Below are positions 47,001 to 54,154 of a stretch of DNA of 64,000 nucleotides, one piece after another. Numbering within the stretch: the stretch's first letter is position 1; each line of letters begins with the position of its first letter. The DNA lies in NCBI GenBank assembly GCA_964019135.1, contig OZ025257.1, positions 21,684,352-21,748,351 of the forward strand, in the 5' to 3' direction. The position numbers and the translations under genes are program-made. This DNA comes from Arenicola marina. Its lineage: Eukaryota; Annelida; Polychaeta; Arenicolidae. The notes under the pieces were generated by a model. That model was not told the origin of the DNA, ran no database searches, and was given only the letters and a program-made list of their open reading frames with translations.

Positions 47001-50000
47001 TTTGTTTCTCACGGAAGGCACAATTTTAATACTGGACTGAATGTCTGACAACGTTATCTGAAAACGTTTGGGCAACGTCAAAAAAAACATATTTTCACAT
47101 GGTCACAACGTTATCGAAACAAAAAATCACGTTGGGTCGACGTTGTCATGAGGTTAACCTGTTTGCTGGGCTATGTCCTCACGATAATGTTTTTTTTCCT
47201 GCGTGTCAAATGTCTACAAAGGCAGATCCGGTGGGGAGGGAGGGGGGAGGGGGTGGCGGAGTCCCGGTGTTCCGGAACCCATTTTGAGCGACTGTGCTTT
47301 TTTTCAATATTAACTGTACTTCGTCTGTGATGTGATGTGACCGCCCCCCCCCCCCACCCCCTCTGACACACACACCTTTTTGTGTAACCCTCTTTTTCGG
47401 GTTCACCCACCCCAGCCCCGGTTGCATGATTTATCAGAGCGGACCCCTTTACCCGAACGGTCGTAAGGTTTTCAAGTGTACCCCCTCCTCCTCCCCCTCC
47501 CCCTACCCCTTCCTGGGCCTGCCATTACCACGGCACGACGGCTACGACATCTACACTAGGGCTGTTGCTGTCGAATTACCCCCATCATACTCACTGATAT
47601 GTTGGGAGTAGTGGAGAGTGCGCGAGTATATTCCTAGACCAACTCAAATCCAAGGAATTAATTCTTTGATGTCATTGCTACATTTGCCCTTTGATTCAGT
47701 TATATAGGTACATGTATATGTAAAACATCTGCCTGATTCAAGTCATTAAAGACCATATGAACACTGGGACCTGGACCTTGACTTTACGCAGGATTACGAT
47801 GATCATATCGTTGGTATTTGGGTCTTGGCACATCAATGGTGAAAATCATGCTTAACAACTGCTGTATTTCTGGCCCCAGCCCCCCCCCCCCCCTCCCACG
47901 GCGTCTCGTTGCGCCCCGGATGTAGAATACATACCTTCCTCATTAACGTCTGGATATAGAGTACCAACTGCGTCATTGTCAACACTGAGGTGATCCATAA
48001 AGTCGACTGGATAATAAAGGAAGAAATAGACTTAGTTTTTCACGCAATATACTTCTTAAAACGTTTATTGTAGCTTTAAACAAAAATAAAAGAGGGTCGC
48101 TAGGCCCTCGTTTTTGACGATACGAAGACGTACCATATTTAACCCCGAAGAAATAAGTGCAAGCAGAAATTAAATACAGACCACTCACTTCGTTACAGTC
48201 ACGTTGCACACGAACACTATTTTATAACTATTTCATTAAATCGAGAGAGAGAAAGACAAAAACATTAAACATGAGACAGAGAGAAATAATAAGAAGCAGA
48301 GAGACAGACGGATAGAGAGAGACGGGGAGAGAGAAATCGAGGGACAAAGATGGAAGAGAAATACAGAAATATGTATATAGAATGATGGGACGGTTGGTTG
48401 GTTGTATATTCAGAACGCTTTAACCACTTTTGGTCTTATCGCGCCAATGGGAGAAGGAAGGGATGAGTGGAGCCATGTCCCCGGGGGTAACCCCCTACTT
48501 TTTGCGACGAAGGACATGGGATCTTCATCCTTCGACCACACAGACATGGCCACAGCGAGGCTAATCAATCCATGTGCCGTTAGGCTTTCGGGTGACCAGA
48601 GCACTCAATCCTAGCTGATTGAGCCAATGAGTAGCCCACTGAGCTGCCGGGCCGGCCCTTGCGAGGGTGTGGAGGGAGTGTAGGAAGAGACTTGTACGAC
48701 AGGCCATGCGAAGAAATTGGTGAGCCAGTATATATAGCCGGCAACCACATAGTTATCAGTCACATAATGTGACCCATACCACCTACCCATGGTATCAATC
48801 ACAGAAGTGGCATTTGTAGCGTTCCCTGATATAATGTCATAATGCGCGTAGAAACCGGTCCCCTCGGCTTGATGATTACTCTCGAAGTCCAACATAAAAT
48901 AGCCCCGCCCCATGTCATCGGCTGCAATAATCCCTGCAATGACAAACAAAATAAAGACCTAAATGGTAGTCCTGGGTGTCATTTCACTAAGGTATCGTAA
49001 CTTTGGCTCGTAAAAATTAAAAATTGCACTGCCCGCCAGAGGAGAAATAAAAAATGTTGAAAAAATAATGTGGCATTATAGAAAAAAAAATATAACTAAA
49101 CTTAGCCTAAAAGCGACATGAAACGTCGTGAAAAATAGACATTCGACACTGAAAATTTTTAAAAATCGACACTGGACCCCCCCCCCTTCACCCCTCCCCC
49201 CACCTCCCCACCCTCTCCCTGCCAGACCCATTGTAGTAAAGTAGTGCCCCACGGCTCGTTTCCGTGCGAGCATATGCGAGCTATGGTTCGTCCTCACACG
49301 GGAGAATAACGACTCCATTAAAGCAGCCTACTTAGTTACATGCGCTATCTTAGATTTTGTACATTTTAGAATAAAAACTAAAAGTATCTCAAACTTATGA
49401 TGCATATATGTTTTATATCTCGTTGAGTCTGTAAAACAACAATTTCAATATCAAACTGCGTGAACTAGTTTATCGCGCGCGGACGTCTTAGCGAGCCGCG
49501 GTCGATATCACACAAAATACCGAACAGTCCCGCATGGATATAAAACCGGCCACCAATTTCTGCTCCGACGAACAAATTTGCTTCTCTCCGGATAGCCCAC
49601 GGGCTTTCAGGATTTAAATTTAAGACAGAATATACTTATTTGGCATGGAGAAGGGATTGGTTATATAAAAATTACAGAACATATTGCTTTAACTTACAGC
49701 AGAACGGGTTGTACCACAGATGATCCCTCTTAAATGGCTCTGTCGAACCCATCGATGCGAGCAGATCACCACCCTCTTGGCTCGAGCGGCGGCCTAGGAA
49801 TGCATCCTCATGCTCAAGGTCAAGGTCAATGTACTCGCCGACGTCGTCGTCAACCAACGTGCCCAGAAGGTGGTAAGTATACTCCGAGTCTGTCGCTCTA
49901 TCGTGAAACGTTAGATGTGAGTATCTGTCCATGAGGAACCGTCGGAACAGGAAGCAGATGAAGTTGTCGACATCCGGGTCCAGGTGGTCCACCATGATCC

Positions 50001-51254
50001 GGTACTGGCAGGACAGGTCCTCCATGACGTCAAACGGGTAATTGTAGCTTTGCAAAATGCCGGGGCCATCGCTACCGAAGTAAGATCTCGAGCAATTCTT
50101 CGTTCCCTCGACGGCGTGCGCTGCGTATGTAATCATGAATCAACATACAGAGTGTCAGTCGATGAATTTTTTTTTTTTTTTTTTTTTAAGAAAGAATTTC
50201 ACGCCAAAATAACTTTAGCTCATATTACCCTCGTGTGATAATGGGACCCGTTTAAGGTCCTGAGTTGAATGCCTATATATATATATATAAAGTCCTGACT
50301 TATAATGACCAAATATACATTTTTGTTTGAGGGGGGGGGGGGGAGGGGGCCAATATTCTGAGTTTTCTAGCGGCAAATATCAGAGGGAGACAAAAGTACA
50401 TCCAATAGAAATATAAACCCGCGCGCTTTCATAGTGATATTCTGTCTATGTTCATTACTCAACGAACAAACAGTGAACCATGAATATAAACCCCGATGAC
50501 AACAGAGGATGTACAGCGCGTCAAAGCTCACATGTCAATCTTGTGATATCATATATAGATATTCTTACCTGTGAGAATACAGCAATATTCCACGCATACC
50601 AAAACACAGCCCCATTCCCCACAAACCTACCTGTGAGAATACAGCAATATTCCACGCATACCATAACACAGCCCCTTTCCCCATATACCTACCTGTAAGA
50701 ATACAGCAATATTCCACACATACCATAACACAGCCCCATTCCCCACAAACCTACCTGTGAGAATACAGCAATATTCCACGCATGGCACAACACAGCCCAT
50801 TTCCCCACAAACCTGTTTGTAAGAATACAGCAATATTCCACGCATACCACAACACAGCCCCACTCCCACCAAACCTACCTGTGAGAATACAGCAATATTC
50901 CACCCATGCCACAACACAGCCCCTGTCCCCACAAACCTGTTTGTAAGAATACAGCAATATTCCACGCATACCATAACACAGCCCCATTCCCCACAAACCT
51001 ACCTGTGAAAATACAGCAATATTCCACGCATACCACAACACAGCCCCTTTCCCCATAAAACCTACCTGTAAGAAAACAGCAGTATGCCGGCCGCAGAGAC
51101 CACAACACCGTCATACCAACCCACCAGTAAGAATAAAGCAATATGCCACACCTACCACAACAGTGTCTTGTCCAACCAACCTACCTGTAAGAAAACAGCA
51201 ATATGCCACAGAGACTAGCAAGTGGATCCTTCGCCTCAACGTCACTTCACCCAT
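37658..51254 (-). CDS. CUB-LDLa-MAM-MAM-LDLa(3)-TM receptor-like protein (15 exons)
   Basis: Exons, 5' to 3': 51185-51254, 49698-50120, 48787-48933, 47935-48006, 45452-45586, 44688-44825, 43408-43691, 42968-43055, 41628-41762, 40658-40950, 40066-40156, 39604-39735, 39110-39223, 38572-38685, 37658-38040. The total is 2619 nt and 872 aa. All domain boundaries are phase 1, the usual mark of shuffled extracellular exons. The order is signal peptide (1-23), CUB (about 24-213), linker, divergent LDLa (238-282), two MAM domains (283-452, 453-625), three LDLa (626-745), TM (about 750-772) and a 100-residue cytoplasmic tail. The tail has PPPEY (a PPxY WW-binding motif) and a Tyr-rich PYYSNYGY. These domains bind protein ligands and calcium and mediate adhesion or uptake. 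The ligand is not deducible. I do not recognise a named orthologue. Confidence 0.88.
38165..38487 (-). repeat. 18-bp minisatellite, possibly coding an SYPPGR stem
   Basis: About 17 units of 'gggtaactccgcccaggc' type encode S-Y-P-P-G-R hexapeptides on the minus strand. They are in frame with the TM exon, with no stop down to 38040. A good phase-1 acceptor (tctctcatcttgggcag) lies at 38488-38504, so the array may be exon rather than intron. Confidence 0.7.
38572..38685 (-). CDS. Receptor exon 14: LDLa-4
   Basis: 114 nt, phase 1-1. It encodes YCGRFPCSGDTWRC and CDGMLDCPLGDDEENC, with the calcium-site acids present. The donor is G|GTTAGT, a weaker form. Confidence 0.85.
38813..38857. repeat. 45-bp near-perfect palindrome
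   Basis: The arms CGTTATATTTGGGGTATG... and their complement meet at a single C at 38835. There is one mismatch between the arms. It lies in the intron between LDLa-3 and LDLa-4. Confidence 0.9.
38994..39068. repeat. 18-bp tandem repeat ('ctagcctatgctccccac')
   Basis: Four near-perfect units in a receptor intron, 30 bp or so beyond exon 13. No coding meaning on the gene strand is apparent. Confidence 0.85.
39110..39223 (-). CDS. Receptor exon 13: LDLa-3
   Basis: 114 nt, phase 1-1. It encodes CAYGEFCCLDGGCV and CDRYKGCDDWSDEDYC, with a complete calcium-type D-x3-D-x-x-D-x-S-D-E ending. Confidence 0.85.
39420..39565. repeat. About 20-bp repeat ('cataagacaatcatcattt')
   Basis: About seven imperfect units of CATAAGACAATCATCATTTT lie in the intron between receptor exons 12 and 13. 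Further diverged copies run back to about 39240. Confidence 0.7.
39604..39735 (-). CDS. Receptor exon 12: LDLa-2
   Basis: 132 nt, phase 1-1. Six cysteines with FKC, CI, FDGKSDCNNSADE. The D-G-x-x-D-C-x-x-x-x-D-E pattern keeps most of the calcium-site acids. Confidence 0.85.
40066..40156 (-). CDS. Receptor exon 11: MAM-2, end
   Basis: 91 nt, phase 0 to 1. It encodes LKLAALNDTD and LALDDVTLLSGKC, the MAM closing motif. The donor is G|GTGGGT. Confidence 0.8.
40658..40950 (-). CDS. Receptor exon 10: MAM-2, core
   Basis: 293 nt, phase 1 to 0. It begins GHYLVFDS and includes ACLTLWVFASLSFDHTASLL and GLWQKIRMDI, matching a MAM core with a weaker C-x-x-F-W segment. One N-glycosylation site, NST. 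Confidence 0.85.
41495..41665. repeat. 90-bp tandem duplication across the exon 9 donor
   Basis: The words 'cgttgccatggttatgccta' and 'caatcactgacctcctgtat' in the first unit recur 90 bp later with few changes. The unit spans the last 34 bp or so of receptor exon 9 and the start of the intron, so a second copy of the donor lies at about 41538. Confidence 0.8.
41628..41762 (-). CDS. Receptor exon 9: MAM-2, start
   Basis: 135 nt, phase 1-1. It encodes DLSCSFETGSCSWVQDT and the GDHTT motif typical of MAM starts. The donor is G|GTCAGT. Confidence 0.85.
42170..42836 (-). mobile_element. P-like element remnant, copy 2 (inverted)
   Basis: 667 bp matching 25874-26600 in reverse, including the TATA-like TATAAATAGC and the terminal repeats. 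The THAP-like frame is broken by a TAG soon after its start and by a deletion of about 45 bp. Flanks 'tactgctt' and 'aactactt' agree at 6 of 8 bases, compatible with the 8-bp duplication usual for P elements. Confidence 0.65.
42968..43055 (-). CDS. Receptor exon 8: MAM-1, end
   Basis: 88 nt, phase 0 to 1. It encodes LLFSALHASD and ISLDDVTLYKGTC, matching the closing LDD(I/V)...C of MAM. Confidence 0.8.
43408..43691 (-). CDS. Receptor exon 7: MAM-1, core
   Basis: 284 nt, phase 1 to 0. It encodes DLYWTAF..., HCFSFWYFMYGNDVGTL and W.SGSYGDQWRHGEVEI, the conserved C-x-F-W-Y-x-M-Y-G core of a MAM domain. The donor is AAG|GTCGGT. Confidence 0.85.
43965..44155. repeat. Three copies of a GC-capped palindrome in a receptor intron
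   Basis: Copies near 43971-44004, 44048-44076 and 44123-44151 share the core CGTATTAATACG flanked by CCCGGG on both sides. The third is near-perfectly self-complementary over 26 bp. Surrounding sequence ('ggacctggcccgggg', 'gggcctggcccgggt') also repeats. Confidence 0.75.
44405..44660 (-). mobile_element. TTAA MITE, copy 3, internally deleted, inverted
   Basis: This is the reverse of the 31500 and 49322 copies, with about 110 bp lost from the middle. The right end AGCAGCATACTT abuts TTAA at 44661-44664. The left TTAA has changed to TGAA. It ends 27 bp from the donor of receptor exon 6. Confidence 0.7.
44688..44825 (-). CDS. Receptor exon 6: MAM-1, start
   Basis: 138 nt, phase 1-1. It encodes KACDFQQN, W.E and the GP.RDHTT motif found near the start of MAM domains. 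The donor is T|GTGAGC. Confidence 0.75.
45055..45400. repeat. AT-rich tandem repeat ('taatctaatactatattat')
   Basis: About 19-30-bp irregular units of TCTAATACTATATTATTAA lie in the receptor intron. No coding potential. Confidence 0.85.
45452..45586 (-). CDS. Receptor exon 5: divergent LDLa-like module
   Basis: 135 nt, phase 1-1. Six cysteines fall in LDLa-like spacing (CPGINFTC, HC, IC, SCGDGSG, then a final C). The acidic calcium-site end (D-x-S-D-E) is missing, so calcium binding is doubtful. There is one N-glycosylation site, NFT. Confidence 0.7.
45700..46730 (+). mobile_element. 5'-truncated CR1/L2-like non-LTR retroelement fragment
   Basis: The open frame ending at 46339 encodes the C-terminal end of a reverse transcriptase (VLPQNILLTIYNSLILSHFH, YCILAWG, IQKKAVRIIT, then the LPAYFL and YNTR motifs). 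This is the usual end of CR1/Jockey-clade ORF2. After a roughly 390-bp 3' UTR it ends in (ATTCTT)n near 46700-46725, typical of this clade. It lies antisense in the intron between receptor exons 4 and 5. A GCTTTCAAGATATAAAAATT duplication marks its left edge. Confidence 0.8.
47220..47440. repeat. Dispersed poly-G/poly-C block in receptor intron
   Basis: 'aaggcagatccggtgggga' on one side, 'gaccgcccccccccccccac' inside and 'ggttgcatgatttatcagag' on the other. It resembles the 3355-3592 family. Confidence 0.5.
47935..48006 (-). CDS. Receptor exon 4: acidic linker
   Basis: 72 nt, phase 1-1, acceptor ttattatccag, donor G|GTATGT. It encodes an acidic linker of 24 residues (VDFMDHLSVDNDAVGTLYPD, then VNEE). 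No domain was recognised. The exon is called from splice sites and frame only. Confidence 0.6.
48388..48660 (-). mobile_element. tRNA-derived SINE, copy 5
   Basis: A full-length copy in the receptor intron, read on the minus strand. The head is GGCAGCTCAGTGGGCTACTC, then the shared body, ending ATACAACCAACCAACC. It sits about 125 bp from exon 3. Confidence 0.85.
48787..48933 (-). CDS. Receptor exon 3: CUB domain, end
   Basis: 147 nt, phase 1-1. It encodes GRGYFMLDFESNHQAEGTGF followed by YAHYDII, matching the end of CUB domains (F.S....GF.A.Y). One N-glycosylation site, NAT, is repeated (NATNAT). Confidence 0.75.
49322..49688. mobile_element. TTAA-flanked MITE, copy 2, abutting a splice donor
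   Basis: 367 bp between TTAA at 49318-49321 and TTAA at 49689-49692, matching 31500-31868 along its length. The right-hand TTAA forms positions +6 to +9 of the intron after the CUB exon. Confidence 0.8.
49698..50120 (-). CDS. Receptor exon 2: CUB domain, first part
   Basis: 423 nt, phase 1-1. It begins TKNCSRSYFGSDGPGILQSY, the start typical of CUB (C..., G.L.S..YP), with LSCQYRI after it. An acidic insertion follows (LVDDDVGEYIDLDLEHEDAF). The donor is T|GTAAG, whose next base is the TTAA of an inserted MITE. Confidence 0.8.
50563..51184 (-). repeat. 62-bp minisatellite carrying copies of an exon-1 splice donor
   Basis: About 10 units, each with 'cctacctgtgagaatacagc' and 'aatattccacgcatacc' on the plus strand. 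Read on the minus strand each unit contains ATTGCTGTATTCTCACAG|GTAGGT, almost the last 20 bp of exon 1 and its donor. Periods at the left edge are exactly 62 bp (50568, 50630, 50692, 50754). Confidence 0.85.
51185..51254 (-). CDS. Receptor exon 1: signal peptide
   Basis: 70 nt from ATG at 51254. It encodes MGEVTLRRRIHLLVSVAYCC followed by FLT, a basic n-region and hydrophobic h-region. The donor is ACAG|GTAGGT, phase 1. The 3' end of this exon plus its donor is copied many times in the downstream intron array. Confidence 0.75.
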
Positions 51255-51884
51255 GTTTTTCGCGTGGAATCTGTCAGACCTATGAGTCTAAATACGCGAG
51301 GGTCCGATGCATTTTGTATCCCGTAACTGCATGCACACATATATATATATATGGTTGAATATAATTCCAATGAATAAGCAGGTCTTCGTCATGTATAAAA
51401 GATCAACAGCTATGACTCAGCAACGCGGCCGGCCTATCTGTGCGTTCGAAGATAATGAGCGGCGATAGGATAAAAGTAATTTGTTTTACTCGTTTTTGGA
51501 CCACGGTTAGTTGAAAACGCACCACGCTAGCTAGCTGTGCCGCGCCAATATGCCATGCCGACCACTCGATCACATCCCATGAAATCGGTCAAGGGTGGCA
51601 TGCAAGATCCTGGCAAAAAATGACATTCTGCACATTCTTCTACTAAATGTATTTATCATTGGCGATCCAATGTGTGCAAAAATGTGAGAAAGGGGTACTT
51701 TTGGGGGTGTGCATGGTCGCTGGGAATAAATAACGAACGAGGGTGGAGTACTAAAATCAGGGCATCCACGCTGAGGGAGGGTGCGGGAGGGTGGTAGGGC
51801 ACCTTGACCCCCCCCCCCTCCCCCCCTGTATCCGCCGGTGGCAGACAATCCCATGGTAGATGATTTGTAGCATTTCATCGGATC

Positions 51885-52105
51885 ATCTGTATCATCTGGC
51901 CACCTGAGAACCTAACGGCGCGTGGATCGGTGGTTCGAGCCCCGCTGTGATCATGTCTGTGTGGTCGCAGGATAAAGATCCCATGTCCTTCTTCGCAAAG
52001 AGTAGGCCGGGGTTACCCCCGAGGACATGGCTCCACTCTCCCTTTCAATGACGCCACATGACCAACAGTGGTTACAGCGTCCTGAATATACAACCAACCA
52101 ACCAT
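51885..52105 (+). mobile_element. tRNA-derived SINE, copy 6
   Basis: It starts inside the head ('ctggccacctgagaac'), has the B-box-like 'gtggttcgagccccg', the shared body and an 'acaaccaaccaacca' tail. Confidence 0.85.
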
Positions 52106-53205
52106 TATCTGTATCAAGATTCATAGTATGTTTACAGAGCGGTACTTTCCGCCTCGTATATATGCCATTGTACTTTTAAAAAGTTACAAATATCAGAATA
52201 AAATATCGGCTCGATGGGGCCTCTCTGGTGTAGTCGCGAACGAACTATTACCGCCGAATAATAGGTCTTGGGTTTATATGGGACATGTTTCATGCATTCA
52301 TCCTTCTTCGTCCAGGGAGGTTCCTCGGCCCAATTTATTCATTGTGTGCACAACATTTTTATAAAACCTATGTATCATTCGCATGTTGCATTGATCATGT
52401 TATTTCCTCAGTCTGGCCTTGCGTGGTAGGCTTGCAGAATTACCATCCACCAACCAGCAATCGACGCTCCTAGCGGTCTCCTTCCCTAATCAGCGTTACT
52501 GATGTAGCGATAACCTAATAATGACTGCTTCGGTTCTATGTCCCCCTATGGAAGGCCGGGCGAAGTCCACAGATAAGAAGAGAAGAAGACTAATAGAGTC
52601 GCTTGGCGATTAGGGACCGGGTGAATCGGTTAGTCCAAGAGCCCACAGATGTATGTTGTCAAATCCAAAAGGGTCTTGGGACATATCCAATAGCAAATCT
52701 GAAATATCTAAAGGCGTTGTAAAGTACGGGAGGGGGTGGCGTCGTCAGGAAGTTTCTCGTGTTATATTGTGTGGCACGTCATTGGCTGCGCACGTTGTTT
52801 GATGTAGGCATAGTCAGGGTTTGAGGAAATGAAAGCGCCCATCGTCCAGCTGTTCAGCGTTCACATTAAGGTTATTGATTCCTTGAAGCACTAATTGCAC
52901 AATAGGCCATACTTAATTTTGAATCTTGAAATACCATTATAACATTTGAATATATGCGGAGTTCGTATTTTGTGGCCGGTTGTGGTTGTATGGAGTATGT
53001 AGTAGTGACGGACGGTTGAGAGAAAATAATGATTTGTTTACAAAAAAATATGTTGAAAGAAAATAAAGATTTGCAAAATAAAAAAATAAAATAAAAAAAG
53101 AGACAAATTTCATATATATTTGAATCTTGCTCCATAATTAATAAAGATTGAGCGCACTGGAGACATATAAAACCATAAAAAAAATCTTGTTACATTCGGA
53201 AACAT

Positions 53206-53213
53206 GTTTATTC
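53206..53213 (-). terminator. Possible polyadenylation signal for the flavoprotein gene
   Basis: AATAAA read on the minus strand (plus 'tttatt') about 940 bp after the stop codon. The position is plausible but other A-rich words are near. Confidence 0.35.
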
Positions 53214-54154
53214 ATCCATAACATTTTGTCACAAATCCAAATATTGTTTACTTTATTTTACATAAACTGATATGCCTGAAAGCAACATCAGGCTTGAAGC
53301 GATGAGTTGCGCAAGTCAAAACACATTTGGTACATAGCTAACCAGAGACATATGTTCAACAACATCGCCAAATGTGCTATGTGCTAATTTCTTATATATT
53401 TCCAAGTATATGTGCCATAACCATATGATAAATTATGCAGTCCTAGATTTCTGGTAACCGATAACACAAGGACAACATAATACATGTTCTTGTAAAATTC
53501 ACTTAAAAGCCCACAAACCAATGCAACAACAATATCATCCTTATACTTATATGGTACTTATTGACAATAACAATTTGTATTACAAACAAACCAATTAATT
53601 ATCATCCATTAATATTTTTTGGTACAGGAATAGGTTCATGTTTGACCCCAAGTCCATATTCCATTACAATTTTGGCAGGTGTAGTCCATGAGCTGTATAC
53701 TTATTTAAATTCAGATCTGACATTAAATTCCAATTATGTTTAGATCATTTACAGTTCCTTACATGATGTATCCAACCAGTTATCCTTTCGGCTTCCTCTT
53801 AGCAATGCAGGGATAAATGTATTATTGACAAAAATAACACAAATTTAAGAAAACTGGAAATGGAAAATGACCATGGAAAGGACCCATCAATTTAATTACT
53901 GGTAATTAAAGTTACAAACAGACATATACAGGAAACCATTAAACATGTACTATATAAGTAATCACATATGAGTATGCATCAGATTAAACAGAATATCAAG
54001 TTTGAGCAGCTTATGAATATGCAAGAGTTTAATATAGAGTTTGAGTCATAATATGAATATGCACAAGCTGAATTGTGACCACACAACCACTGCTCATTAA
54101 TAGTCACAAAATTATATATTATAGATGTCAGTGTAAGTTATACACAAGAGGTCT

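Larger units (their letters stand above)
51255..54154. other. Intergenic region between receptor and flavoprotein genes
   Basis: It holds a poly-C block (51760-51840), a SINE (51885-52105) and the presumed 3' untranslated region of the flavoprotein gene (53190-54154). No other gene is supported. Confidence 0.5.

Noticed and set aside
50627..51141. Cys-rich small secreted protein family (Y-C-C-I-L-T-G-R-F repeats)
   Set aside because: The frames follow from the 62-bp minisatellite and shift from unit to unit. They are copies of the signal-peptide exon end plus intron.
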